From Methylobacterium bullatum (GTDB taxonomy: Bacteria; Pseudomonadota; Alphaproteobacteria; Rhizobiales; Beijerinckiaceae), in contig LR743504.1 of assembly GCA_902712845.1 (NCBI GenBank), positions 1-64,000 of the forward strand: a DNA stretch of 64,000 bases. The letters run 5' to 3'. The first letter of the stretch is position 1. The number at the start of each line of letters is the position of its first letter. Of this stretch, positions 1 through 9,057 are shown piece by piece. The position numbers and the translations under genes are program-made. Under the pieces are notes generated by a model. That model made no database searches and had not been told where the DNA came from. It saw nothing but the letters and a program-made list of their open reading frames with translations.

Positions 1-1512
1 ATGCATGTCGACGGTAGCGTGGCGGGTAACGCCGAGACCGGCATGAGTGGCGCAGGGGGATCGGACACGGTTGCTGCCTGGGCGCGCGTTAAGCGGCGCC
101 TGCGGGCGGAATTGGGCGAAGACGTCTTCGCCAGCTGGTTCGCGCGTCTCGAATTGGTGGAGGTGGTCTCCGGGACAGCCCGCCTCAGCGTGCCGACCCG
201 GTTCCTTAAGAGCTGGATCGAATCCCATTATCTCGACCGAGTCCTGGCCACGTTCCGCAGCGAGGTAGAAAGCGTCTCTCTCATCGAGGTGGGCGTGCGC
301 GGGGCCGGTGCTCCCCCACGCGTGGTTTCGGGTGCGGTCAAGTCTTCGGCTCCCGCGAGCCCCCTCGCCCGTCTCCAGGCCGCCAGCAGCGCGCAGCCCT
401 CATCCGGTGAGATGAGCTTCCCGGCCGAGGCCGAATCCGCATCGCAGCCCCGCGGCGAAGCCTCCGGCGACCTCAATGGCGCGCCCCTCGACAATCGCCT
501 CACCTTTGCGAGCTTCGTCGTCGGCCGATCCAATGCCCTGGCGCACGCTGCAGCCGAGCGCGTGGCCCGTCATGACGGCCAGGGTGCCCTCTACAATCCG
601 CTATATCTCCATGCCGGCGTAGGCCTGGGTAAAACCCACCTCCTGCACGGCATCGGCCATGCCGCGCGTGAATCCGGCCGCCGCGTGATCTACCTCACCG
701 CGGACCGCTTCATGTACGGCTTCGTCAACGCCTTGAAGACCCAGAGCGCGCTCGCCTTCAAGGAGAAGCTGCGCGCCATCGATCTCCTCATCCTCGATGA
801 TGTCCAGTTCATTCAGGGCAAGTCGATCCAGGCCGAGTTCGGGCACACGATCAACTCCCTGATCGATGCGGGACGTCAGGTCGTCGTCGCCTCGGACCGT
901 CCGCCTACCGAACTCGAAGCCCTGGAAGAACGGGTCCGTTCCCGTCTGGCCGGCGGCCTAGTGGTCGAGATTGGCATGCTGGACGAGCAACTGCGCATGT
1001 CGATCCTGTCGGCGCGGCTCGCTGCCGTGCGGGTGGCGCATCCCAATTTCGAGGTGTCGCCCACTGTCGCGACCTATGTGGCCCGCGCGATCACTGCCAA
1101 TGGCCGCGATCTCGAAGGCGCCGTAAACCGGCTTCTCGCCCATGCCACGCTCACCGGCACCGCCGTGACCATGGAAACGGCGGAGACGGCGATCCGCGAC
1201 CTCGTGAAGAACCGCGAGCCCAAGCGCATCAAGATCGAGGACATCCAGAAGCTGGTTGCCTCGCGCTACAACGTCTCGCGTTCGGACATCCTGTCGGAGC
1301 GGCGGACCGCCGCCGTGGTTAAGCCGCGCCAAATCGCGATGTATCTGTCGAAGGTGCTGACGTTACGATCGCTGCCCGAGATCGGCCGCCGCTTCGGAGG
1401 CCGCGACCACACCACAGTGCTCCACGCGGTCCGCAAGATCGATAAGCTGATCGGCGAGGACAATGTGCTGAACGACGAGGTCGAGCTCCTCAAGCGGATG
1501 CTGCAGGACTGA
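1..1512 (+). CDS. dnaA: Chromosomal replication initiator protein DnaA
   Basis: DnaA is the AAA+ ATPase that binds the origin, melts it and recruits DnaB. The 503-residue protein has an N-terminal domain I (about 22-95), a poorly conserved Ala/Ser/Pro-rich linker (about 96-165), and an AAA+ core with Walker A GVGLGKT (206-212), Walker B LLILDD (262-267) and an arginine-finger RSR (313-315). The C-terminal domain IV carries the DnaA signature [11 protein letters not shown] (466-476). The ATG is the first base of the window, so the promoter and any upstream DnaA boxes are outside it. dnaN and recF follow on the same strand. A shorter start at Met15 is possible. Confidence 0.97.
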   Translation: MHVDGSVAGNAETGMSGAGGSDTVAAWARVKRRLRAELGEDVFASWFARLELVEVVSGTARLSVPTRFLKSWIESHYLDRVLATFRSEVESVSLIEVGVRGAGAPPRVVSGAVKSSAPASPLARLQAASSAQPSSGEMSFPAEAESASQPRGEASGDLNGAPLDNRLTFASFVVGRSNALAHAAAERVARHDGQGALYNPLYLHAGVGLGKTHLLHGIGHAARESGRRVIYLTADRFMYGFVNALKTQSALAFKEKLRAIDLLILDDVQFIQGKSIQAEFGHTINSLIDAGRQVVVASDRPPTELEALEERVRSRLAGGLVVEIGMLDEQLRMSILSARLAAVRVAHPNFEVSPTVATYVARAITANGRDLEGAVNRLLAHATLTGTAVTMETAETAIRDLVKNREPKRIKIEDIQKLVASRYNVSRSDILSERRTAAVVKPRQIAMYLSKVLTLRSLPEIGRRFGGRDHTTVLHAVRKIDKLIGEDNVLNDEVELLKRMLQD

Positions 1513-1525
1513 CAGGCGGGATCAT

Positions 1526-1557
1526 GGCAATGCGGGAGACGTCCCTCCCGCATTGCC
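1526..1557 (+). promoter_or_regulatory. Perfect 13-bp hairpin just after dnaA
   Basis: GGCAATGCGGGAG (1526-1538) is perfectly complementary to CTCCCGCATTGCC (1545-1557), with a 6-base loop, beginning 13 bases after the dnaA stop. No U-tract follows directly; a run of seven T occurs only at about 1661-1667. It may be a transcription attenuator or an mRNA 3'-end stabiliser separating dnaA from dnaN. The pairing is seen; the role is inference. Confidence 0.55.
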
Positions 1558-1688
1558 CTGGATAGAGCGCTCCACGCTCTTGCGTTCGGACAGGGCCTTC
1601 GCCAAGTTCACCGGCCAAGCCGCCGGCTCCATCCGTCACCGTTTTCGGGGTGGGCGACGTTTTTTTAGAATGACCACGAGTTGTTGCG

Positions 1689-2810
1689 ATGAAAGTCACT
1701 GTCGAGCGCGCGGCTCTCCTTCGATCGCTCGGCCACGTGCATCGTGTGGTGGAGCGGCGCAACACGATTCCGATCCTGTCCAACGTCCTCCTGCGCAGCG
1801 GGCCTGATGGACTGGAGCTGAAGGCGACCGATCTCGACATCGAGGTGACGGAATCCGTACCGGCCGACATCGTCGATCCGGGCGCCACCACGGTACCCGC
1901 CCATGTGATCTACGACATCGTGCGCAAGCTTCCGGACGGGGCGCAGGTCTCGCTGGAGACCAGCGGCGAGACCGGGCAGATGACGATCCGTTCCGGCCGC
2001 TCCCGCTTCTCCCTCGGTGCTCTGCCCGAGGGGGACTTCCCCGATCTCGCCGCGGGCGAACTTGGCACTAGCTTCGCCATTGGCGCGAGCGACCTCAAGC
2101 GCCTCATCGAGAAGACGCAGTTCGCCATCTCCACGGAGGAGACGCGCTACTACCTCAACGGGATCTACCTCCACACGATCGAAGTCGACGGCGCCCTCAA
2201 GATGCGTGCGGTCGCCACCGACGGCCATCGCCTCGCCCGCGTCGAGATCGACGCCCCCGACGGCAGCCGTGGCATGCCGGGGATCATCGTGCCGCGAAAG
2301 GCCGTGGCGGAGATTCAGAAGCTGGTCGAGGATGGCGGCGAAACCGTCGAGATCGACCTGTCACCGGCCAAGATCCGCTTCCGATTCGCCAGCGGCGTGA
2401 CGCTGATCTCCAAGCTCATCGACGGCACCTTCCCGGATTACCAGCGGGTGATCCCCACGGGGAACGACAAGTTCCTCACGGTGCAGCGCGACCAGTTCGC
2501 CCGCGCCGTCGACCGCGTCTCGACGATCTCGTCCGAGCGTGGGCGCGCGGTGAAACTCGCGGTGCAGGAGGGCCGCCTCGCCCTCTCCGTCAACAACCCG
2601 GATTCCGGCAGCGCCACGGAAGAGCTCGACGTCGATTACGACGCCTCCGCCCTCGATATCGGCTTCAACGCTCGCTACCTCCTCGACATCACCGGCCAGC
2701 TCGAGGGCGACACGGCCCTGTTCAAGCTTGCCGATCCCGGCTCGCCGACCCTGATCCAGGACCGCGAGGGCGCCTCGGCGCTGTATGTGCTGATGCCGAT
2801 GCGGGTGTGA
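1689..2810 (+). CDS. dnaN: DNA polymerase III beta subunit (sliding clamp)
   Basis: This is the ring-shaped clamp that tethers DNA polymerase III and other partners to DNA. The 373-residue length is typical. It begins MKVTVERAALLRSL and ends in the family-typical LYVLMPMRV tail. The internal stretches ATDLDIEVT, ATDGHRLA and NPDSGSATEEL match conserved blocks of the three clamp domains. It lies 176 bases downstream of dnaA, and its stop overlaps the proposed GTG start of recF, indicating translational coupling in a dnaN-recF unit. Confidence 0.97.
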   Translation: MKVTVERAALLRSLGHVHRVVERRNTIPILSNVLLRSGPDGLELKATDLDIEVTESVPADIVDPGATTVPAHVIYDIVRKLPDGAQVSLETSGETGQMTIRSGRSRFSLGALPEGDFPDLAAGELGTSFAIGASDLKRLIEKTQFAISTEETRYYLNGIYLHTIEVDGALKMRAVATDGHRLARVEIDAPDGSRGMPGIIVPRKAVAEIQKLVEDGGETVEIDLSPAKIRFRFASGVTLISKLIDGTFPDYQRVIPTGNDKFLTVQRDQFARAVDRVSTISSERGRAVKLAVQEGRLALSVNNPDSGSATEELDVDYDASALDIGFNARYLLDITGQLEGDTALFKLADPGSPTLIQDREGASALYVLMPMRV

Positions 2811-4015
2811 TAGAGGTCGTTTCGCCGATTACCCCAGAAAGTTCGGTCATCGTGGATCCATCCACCGACGAACCGTCCGTCGTCGGTCTGCGTCTCACCC
2901 GTGTCATCTGCCGCGACTTCCGCAACCATGCCGATCTCGACCTAACCGTCGGGAGCCGCTTCGTCGCGCTTGTCGGAGAGAACGGGGCGGGGAAGACCAA
3001 CCTGCTCGAATCGATTTCGCTGTTCTCCCCCGGCCGTGGCCTGCGGCGGGCGGACTTGTCGAGCATGGCGCGTAATGCCGGCTCCGGTGGGTTCGCGGTC
3101 TCCCTCGCGCTGAAACAGGGCGAGCACGAGCATCGTATCGGCACGGGCTTCGAGCCCGCCGTGGGCGACGGCCGGGCCACGCGCCTGTGTCGGATCGACG
3201 GCGAGACGGTAGGCTCCCCCGTAGCGTTCTCGGAGTTCCTGAGGGTGGTCTGGCTGACGCCGGATCTCGACGGGTTGTTTCGCGGACCCGCCGGCGACCG
3301 CCGCCGCTTCCTCGACCGCCTGGTCCTTGCCGTCGACGCGACGCACGGCGCCAGGGTGAACGCGCTGGAGCGGGCACTTCGATCACGCAACCGCCTGCTC
3401 GAAGAGCGACCCAGCGACGCGCAATGGCTCGATGCGGTCGAGCGCGAAGTCGCCGAACTCGGCGTCGCTGTGGCGTTGGCGCGGCGCGAGACCGCTGAGC
3501 GGCTGGATCGTCTCATTGCCGAGACCCGCGACGACGCGCAGCCCTTTCCATGGGCGGGCCTCAGGCTGGAAGGCGACCTCGACGATCTCGTGGCCGTATG
3601 GCCGGCCCTGGAGGCGGAGGACCGGTTCCGCGCCGCCCTGCGCCAGGGTCGTCACCGCGACCGTGCCGCCGGCCGCACCCTGGTCGGCCCGCAGGCCACC
3701 GATCTCCTAGTCCGCCATGGACCGAAAGACGTGGCCGCCGCGACCGCCTCGACAGGTGAGCAGAAGGCGCTGCTCATTGGCCTGGTCCTGGCCCATGCGC
3801 GCCTGGTTCAGGCGATGTGCGGCATCGCTCCCGTCATATTGCTCGACGAGGTCGCGGCGCATCTCGATCCGCGACGGCGGGCTGGCCTATTCGATGCCTT
3901 GGCCGCCCTAAAGGGGCAGGTTTGGATGACCGGCGCCGATCCGGCACTGTTCGCCGAATTGGACGGCCGGGCCGACATGGTTTCGGTCTCCGACGGACGT
4001 ATCGTGCCCGCCTGA
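2807..4015 (+). CDS. recF: DNA replication and repair protein RecF
   Basis: RecF is an SMC-like ATPase that loads RecA at gaps with RecO and RecR. In its 402 residues, Walker A GENGAGKT is at 57-64, the ABC-type signature STGEQKALL lies in the C-terminal third, and Walker B VILLDEVAAHLD follows. The GTG at 2807 overlaps the dnaN stop. A second in-frame GTG at about 2852 would remove a roughly 15-residue N-terminal extension that looks non-conserved, so the true start is uncertain. The stop lies one base from the 3' end of the convergent dsbB-like gene. Confidence 0.95.
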   Translation: MIEVVSPITPESSVIVDPSTDEPSVVGLRLTRVICRDFRNHADLDLTVGSRFVALVGENGAGKTNLLESISLFSPGRGLRRADLSSMARNAGSGGFAVSLALKQGEHEHRIGTGFEPAVGDGRATRLCRIDGETVGSPVAFSEFLRVVWLTPDLDGLFRGPAGDRRRFLDRLVLAVDATHGARVNALERALRSRNRLLEERPSDAQWLDAVEREVAELGVAVALARRETAERLDRLIAETRDDAQPFPWAGLRLEGDLDDLVAVWPALEAEDRFRAALRQGRHRDRAAGRTLVGPQATDLLVRHGPKDVAAATASTGEQKALLIGLVLAHARLVQAMCGIAPVILLDEVAAHLDPRRRAGLFDALAALKGQVWMTGADPALFAELDGRADMVSVSDGRIVPA

Positions 4016-4016
4016 A

Positions 4017-4643
4017 TCACCGCGCGATGAGCCGATTGAACATCTCGTAGTTCACCGGATTGTCCGGACACAGGCCGAACCCGCATTCGGCGAAGGTCGA
4101 GCCGGCATTGGCCAGCGCCACGACGAGAAACAGCAGGACCACGGAAAGACCGAGCGCCCCGGCCTGGGTGCCGGGAAGAATTGTCGGCGCGGTTCCGGTG
4201 GGTTGTCCGAGGATCGAGGCCGTCTCCGAGCTCGGCACGGCGGCCTCCGGAGTGAACTGCCCATCCCACAGGCATAGGATGGCGACGGCGACGATGACGC
4301 CGGTGAACGCGATGAGCGCCCAGACATAGAAATGGAAGCCGAACAGGTCTGAGCCGTAGGTCCCGGTTCCGGGGATGATGTGCAAAGCCGTCTGACGAGC
4401 AGAGACCGCGCCCCCCACCACGGCGCTTAGGATAACGATGGCATAATGTGACGGTCTCGGCCGGTCGCAGATATTGAGGACGAGCCCCAGGCCGACCGCC
4501 GTGAAAGCTGCGCGCTGAAGCACGCAGAGCGGGCACGGCAATTCTCCGAGGACGATCTGAAACCAGAACGCCACGAGCAAAATGAGGCTGCAGCCGAGGA
4601 GTCCCGCTGCGTTCAGCGCGCGGGCGAGGGACGATGCGGACAT
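4017..4643 (-). CDS. dsbB: Disulfide bond formation protein B family
   Basis: This inner-membrane thiol oxidoreductase family reoxidises a DsbA-type partner and passes electrons to quinone. The 208-residue protein has hydrophobic segments near 10-33, 45-62, 70-85, 105-130 and 165-190. The CXXC redox pair is in PCPLC (C37, C40) after the first segment. A second cysteine pair (ECGFGLC) sits near the C-terminus, after the last hydrophobic segment rather than in the usual second periplasmic loop. The ATG at 4643 was chosen over an upstream start because the family begins just before the first membrane segment. A DUF5993-like gene lies immediately upstream. Confidence 0.85.
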   Translation of the reverse strand: MSASSLARALNAAGLLGCSLILLVAFWFQIVLGELPCPLCVLQRAAFTAVGLGLVLNICDRPRPSHYAIVILSAVVGGAVSARQTALHIIPGTGTYGSDLFGFHFYVWALIAFTGVIVAVAILCLWDGQFTPEAAVPSSETASILGQPTGTAPTILPGTQAGALGLSVVLLFLVVALANAGSTFAECGFGLCPDNPVNYEMFNRLIAR

Positions 4644-4653
4644 TCCGTGGCCT

Positions 4654-4809
4654 TCAGAAGACGAGCGGCAGGGCGTCGGTGGCGTGCTCGCGGAACAACG
4701 CCAGCAGCACGCCCAGCGACAGGCCCCAGAGGAGCAAGGCCAGGCCGCGTCTCCCGGCGATCGCCGCCCCCGTGGCACCAGCGAAACCGAGGAAGGGAAG
4801 GACCATCAT
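4654..4809 (-). CDS. DUF5993-like small membrane protein
   Basis: This 51-residue protein begins MMVLPFLGFAGATGAAIAGR, has two hydrophobic stretches and ends FREHATDALPLVF. The RHHATD-like C-terminal motif and the position immediately upstream of a DsbB-family gene resemble DUF5993 proteins, which from memory usually sit beside DsbB. Ten bases separate it from dsbB, so co-transcription is likely. Longer in-frame starts up to 4866 exist, but Met at 4809 or 4806 gives the family-sized product. Function is unknown; a role in disulfide-bond chemistry is inferred from position only. Confidence 0.65.
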   Translation of the reverse strand: MMVLPFLGFAGATGAAIAGRRGLALLLWGLSLGVLLALFREHATDALPLVF

Positions 4810-4926
4810 GGGATAAACTCGCCGGTCTTTCATCGGCCCGCGATGACGCCCCGCCGACCCTTGCACAATCTGAGCAGATATCTCCTTTCGGGTGACTTAA
4901 GATGTGAAGTCTTTGTATGCCCTGTA

Positions 4927-5565
4927 TTGCAACTGTGGATCGGAGCAGGCGTCATTCCCATCGCGCATCTTGTCGTTTTCGCCGCCATCTATGCCGCCGC
5001 CGTAGCCTCCCCCGGACCCGGCATCGCAGCCCTGGTGGCGCGTGTCCTCGCCGAGGGCACCCGCGGCATCGGTGCCTTCGTCACGGGCTTCATTGTCGGC
5101 GACCTGATATGGTTCGCCGTAGCGGCGGGTGGATTTGCCCTGGTGGCGCAGACCTTCGCGCCGCTCCTCGTCGCCCTGAAATATGGCGGCGCGGTCTATC
5201 TCGCCGTCCTGGCGTACAAAGCCTGGACATCCCGGGTCGGCGTGATCGACGCGGAGCGTCTTCGTGACGAGGGCGCATTGCGTCTGTTCGCGGGTGGCCT
5301 CGCCGTCACCCTGGGCAACCTAAAGGTGATCCTGTTCTTCCTCTCTCTGCTGCCGACACTCGTCGATCTCGACCGAATCGATGCTTTGGGGCTGGTGGAA
5401 CTCGGCGCCACCATCGTTCTCGTCCTGGGCACTATCCTCTTCGGGTACGTCCTGGCGGCCGAACGGGCCCGGCGCGTGATGACCTCCGCCAGGGCGCGGC
5501 GACTGCTCAACCTTGGAGCCGGGACGGTCATGGCCGGTGCCGCCGTCGCGATCGCGTCCCGTTGA
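4927..5565 (+). CDS. LysE/RhtB-family amino acid exporter
   Basis: The roughly 210-residue integral membrane protein carries the family's N-terminal SPGPG motif and about six hydrophobic segments, ending with the short final helix GAGTVMAGAAVAIASR. LysE/RhtB proteins export amino acids or related metabolites. The start is unclear: no ATG or GTG lies just ahead of the first conserved stretch IPIAHLVVFA. TTG at 4927 gives the normal length, and ATT at 4954 behind a GGAG is an alternative. It is divergent from the DUF5993/dsbB pair, with the shared promoter region around 4810-4926. Confidence 0.85.
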   Translation: MQLWIGAGVIPIAHLVVFAAIYAAAVASPGPGIAALVARVLAEGTRGIGAFVTGFIVGDLIWFAVAAGGFALVAQTFAPLLVALKYGGAVYLAVLAYKAWTSRVGVIDAERLRDEGALRLFAGGLAVTLGNLKVILFFLSLLPTLVDLDRIDALGLVELGATIVLVLGTILFGYVLAAERARRVMTSARARRLLNLGAGTVMAGAAVAIASR

Positions 5566-5736
5566 CACGTTCGAGAGCGGCGCGAGGCGGCGATCCCGAC
5601 GATTGACCTCGGGGCCCAGGGCCGTCAAAGCCACCATCCTGGCAAGTGACGGCCGCGACGGCGGCTTTGCCGTGTCGAGGATGGCCGGCGCGACGTCCGC
5701 CTGCCGCCCTTCCCTGACCGCGATGACGGGCCCTGC

Positions 5737-7593
5737 ATGACCGACCGCCTCGACGAAGCTCGACGCGCCCTCAAGAAGACATTCGGCTACGACGATTTCC
5801 GGCCCGGACAGGACGAGGTGATCGGTGCCGTCTTGGATGGGACAGACGTGTTCGCGGTGATGCCGACCGGCTCGGGCAAGTCGATGACCTATCAGCTGCC
5901 GGCCCTGGTCGAATCCTCGCTCACGGTGGTCGTGTCGCCGCTGATCGCCCTCATGCACGATCAGGTCCAGCAGATGATCGGTTTCGGCGTCGAGGCGGCG
6001 ACCTTGAACTCTTCGGTGGCGGAAGCGACGTCGCGGGAGACCTGGCGCAAGATCCGCAACGGCGATCTGCGGCTCCTCTTCGTCTCGCCTGAGCGGCTGA
6101 TGATGGAAGGGCTGATGGATGCCCTGCGCGGGGCCGGCGTCCGGCGGCTGGCCGTGGACGAGGCTCATTGCGTCTCACAATGGGGCCATGATTTCCGCCC
6201 GGAATACCGCGATCTCTCCAAGGCGCGCGAGGCGTTGGGGAATGTCCAGACCGTGGCGCTCACCGCCACCGCCGACAAGGCGACGCGGGCCGACATCACC
6301 GAGCGGCTGTTCCCGGCCGGCCGCGACCTGAAGGCCTTCGTCCATTCCTTCGACCGACCGAACATCCGGCTGACTTTCACGCCGAAGGACAATCCGACCC
6401 GCCAGATCGAGCGCTTCTTGCGCCACCGCCGCTCCGAGAGCGGCATCATTTACTGCTCGTCGAGAAAGCGCACGGAGCAGCTCGCGGAGGTGCTCGCCAA
6501 GGATGGGTTCAACGCCCTCCCCTACCATGCCGGGCTCGACCAGGGCACGCGCATGAAGAATCAGGACACGTTCCTGCAGGAGGACGGGGTGGTGATGACC
6601 GCCACCGTCGCCTTTGGCATGGGCATCAACAAGCCGGACGTGCGCTACGTCTGCCACGCCGACATGCCCTCCAATGTCGAGGGCTACTATCAGGAGATCG
6701 GCCGCGCCGGCCGGGACGGCCTGCCCGCCGACACGCTCACGATCTACGGCCTCGACGACATGTCCCTGCGCCGGCGGCAGATCGACGAGAAGGACGTTCC
6801 GGACGAGCGCCGCCGGGTGGAGCGGCGCAAGTTGGAGGCGATGATCGCACTCTGCGAAGGCGCCACCTGCCGCCGGCAATCCCTGCTCGGCTATTTCGGC
6901 GAGGCGAGCGAGCCCTGCGGCCGCTGCGATCTATGCCGCAGCGGCATCTCCCTCGTGGATGCCACCGTGCCGGCGCAGAAGCTGCTCTCGGCCATCGTGC
7001 GTACGGGGCAGCGATTCGGCGCCGCCTATGTCTGCGATGTCGTCCACGGCAAAGAGACCGACACGATCCGGCGCAACGGACACACGGCGCTGAAGACCTT
7101 CGGCGTCGGTGCTGACAAGCCGCTCCCGGCATGGCGGGCGATGCTGCGCCAACTCTTTGCAGCCGGGGCCGTGGCGGAGAACGACGACGGGTTCGGCGGG
7201 CTCTCTCTGACCGAAAAGGGCGAGGCCATCCTGTTCGGCCGTGAAGCGATCCAGATGCGGCCGGATCCGGAACCGAAGGTAGCCGAGCCGCGTGACCGCA
7301 AGCGCAGTAGCGCGGCCCGCGAGGATGCGACCCTCGATCTCGATCCGTCGACGGAAGCTCTGTTCCAGCATCTGCGTGGCCTGCGCGCTACCATCGCCCG
7401 CACTGAGGGTATCGCCGCCTTCATGGTGTTCCCAGACCGGACCCTGATCGAGATGGCGCGGGCGAAACCGGTGGATCTCTATGCCCTAAGGACGGTCCAC
7501 GGCGTCGGGGAGCGCAAGCGCGATGCCTACGGTGAGCGGTTCGTCACAGCCATCGCGGAGCATCTCGCCCATGGGGCCGGAGGCAACGCCTGA
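5737..7593 (+). CDS. recQ: ATP-dependent DNA helicase RecQ
   Basis: RecQ is a 3'-5' superfamily 2 helicase used in recombinational repair and replication-fork processing. The 618 residues show Walker A PTGSGKS (about 43-49), the DEAH box (141-144) followed by the RecQ loop [13 protein letters not shown], motif [12 protein letters not shown], the zinc-binding cysteines (CEGATC and CGRCDLC, about 370-402), an RQC region and a C-terminal HRDC domain (about 540-618). The ATG at 5737 follows 170 bases without a clear gene after the exporter. Confidence 0.97.
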   Translation: MTDRLDEARRALKKTFGYDDFRPGQDEVIGAVLDGTDVFAVMPTGSGKSMTYQLPALVESSLTVVVSPLIALMHDQVQQMIGFGVEAATLNSSVAEATSRETWRKIRNGDLRLLFVSPERLMMEGLMDALRGAGVRRLAVDEAHCVSQWGHDFRPEYRDLSKAREALGNVQTVALTATADKATRADITERLFPAGRDLKAFVHSFDRPNIRLTFTPKDNPTRQIERFLRHRRSESGIIYCSSRKRTEQLAEVLAKDGFNALPYHAGLDQGTRMKNQDTFLQEDGVVMTATVAFGMGINKPDVRYVCHADMPSNVEGYYQEIGRAGRDGLPADTLTIYGLDDMSLRRRQIDEKDVPDERRRVERRKLEAMIALCEGATCRRQSLLGYFGEASEPCGRCDLCRSGISLVDATVPAQKLLSAIVRTGQRFGAAYVCDVVHGKETDTIRRNGHTALKTFGVGADKPLPAWRAMLRQLFAAGAVAENDDGFGGLSLTEKGEAILFGREAIQMRPDPEPKVAEPRDRKRSSAAREDATLDLDPSTEALFQHLRGLRATIARTEGIAAFMVFPDRTLIEMARAKPVDLYALRTVHGVGERKRDAYGERFVTAIAEHLAHGAGGNA

Positions 7594-7654
7594 TGCGAAT
7601 TCGCACTCGTACGAGGTCGACCTGATCGTGTAGGGACCGGTTCTAGCGCTTCGC

Positions 7655-8899
7655 TTGCGGGCGCCGGCCACCTTCTCCTCCTGCCGCACGGACAAACATC
7701 CCATCGCTTCGGAATCACCCGCCACAGATCTCCTTCCGCGCCAGATCTTCTACATGCCCGGTTTCGATCCGCGTGAGCCTGAAACCTATTGGGGCTTGTT
7801 TCGGCGCGAGAGCAGACTCACGGCGGCAAGGCGCGGCATGGCCATCGCCGTGAGCGACCCGGTGCGGTCGGAAGATGGCTTGCGCCTCGATTGGACGGTG
7901 AACGTGGACGGGGCCCCCACGCGCTATACCCTGCTACGCTGGGACGACATCGTCCGCGCCCGCTTTCCACGATCGAACTGGCGGCGCCTCGTGGAAGTCC
8001 CCGCCTTATGGTGGCGCCTCTATCGCAGCGGTTACGTTCGTCGCTTTCGGCGGGAAGCCAAGCGCTTTGCCCGCGTCATCATCGGCGTCCACCAGATCTA
8101 TGCCGGCCTGATCGTCGCATCGGTGATCCTAGCGGCGTTGCCGGCTCTGCTTGGACCATCAGGTTGGCGACCCTGGTTGATCGCGGCGATCCCGGTCCTC
8201 TCCTACGCCCTTCTCGCCGGCCTGATGGGGTTGACCCGGGCCAAACCGTTCTATGTCGCCCACCTCGTGGACGACGCCGCATTCACCCACGATCACGCCA
8301 GCGGCGCCGAGACGCGCATGCGCCGACGTCTCGATGCCTTCGCCGATGAGATCCGCGCCGCTGACGGCAGAGCAAGCGAGATCGTCGTCATCGGACATTC
8401 CTCGTCGAGCTTTCTCGGCGTCGAGGCTCTCGACAGGGTCCTGACGCAGGATCCCGGCTTCGGGCAGCGCGGCACGCCGGTTTCTTTCGTCAGTATCGGC
8501 AGCGTGATCCCTTGGATCACCCTCGATGCGCCGGCTGGCGAGATGCGCGCGGCGCTTGCGCGGGTGGCGGCATGCCGCGCCATCCGCTGGCTCGACGTGC
8601 GTGCGAAGTGGGACTGGCTCTCGGTCCACCAACGCGACGTCCTCAGCGCCTCCGACCTGCCCTCCCCGCCTGCACATCGGCCGGTGGAGATCCATGTCCG
8701 CATCACCGACCTCATCGAGAAGAACATCATCGCCCGCCGCAAGTGGAATCTGTTCCGCATGCATTTCCAGTTGCTGATGTCGAGCCTGAACCCACAGGCA
8801 TTCGATTACGTCGCCTTCGTCGCTGGTCCTGAGCCTATCCACAGCGCCATCGATCGGCTGCGTCTCGCAGGCAAGCTCGCCTCCGAGAAGGTCGTCTGA
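7655..8899 (+). CDS. Membrane protein with hydrolase-like GHSSSS motif
   Basis: I recognise this as a conserved alphaproteobacterial hypothetical protein, not a named enzyme. The N-terminal stretch RQIFYMPGFDPREPETYW resembles a conserved beta-strand-and-loop start. Two transmembrane helices lie near 143-165 and 173-193. A possible nucleophile elbow, IVVIGHSSSS (243-252), suggests an alpha/beta-hydrolase-like C-terminal half. The only start covering the conserved N-terminus is TTG at 7655; the first ATG (7754) would cut into the conserved stretch. It follows recQ by 61 bases on the same strand. Function unknown. Confidence 0.75.
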   Translation: MRAPATFSSCRTDKHPIASESPATDLLPRQIFYMPGFDPREPETYWGLFRRESRLTAARRGMAIAVSDPVRSEDGLRLDWTVNVDGAPTRYTLLRWDDIVRARFPRSNWRRLVEVPALWWRLYRSGYVRRFRREAKRFARVIIGVHQIYAGLIVASVILAALPALLGPSGWRPWLIAAIPVLSYALLAGLMGLTRAKPFYVAHLVDDAAFTHDHASGAETRMRRRLDAFADEIRAADGRASEIVVIGHSSSSFLGVEALDRVLTQDPGFGQRGTPVSFVSIGSVIPWITLDAPAGEMRAALARVAACRAIRWLDVRAKWDWLSVHQRDVLSASDLPSPPAHRPVEIHVRITDLIEKNIIARRKWNLFRMHFQLLMSSLNPQAFDYVAFVAGPEPIHSAIDRLRLAGKLASEKVV

Positions 8900-9057
8900 C
8901 GCAGCGTTTCCGCGAGTCCGCATGGCCGGACGCCGCTTTGATGAGTTGCCAGCACGGGCGCTTACCCTCTAGAGCCGACCGGACTTGGTGAACCTCGCAA
9001 ACCCATTCCGAGATCGGGAGGGGCGCGACAGATACCTGAGCGGTCGAGAGGGGTCGC

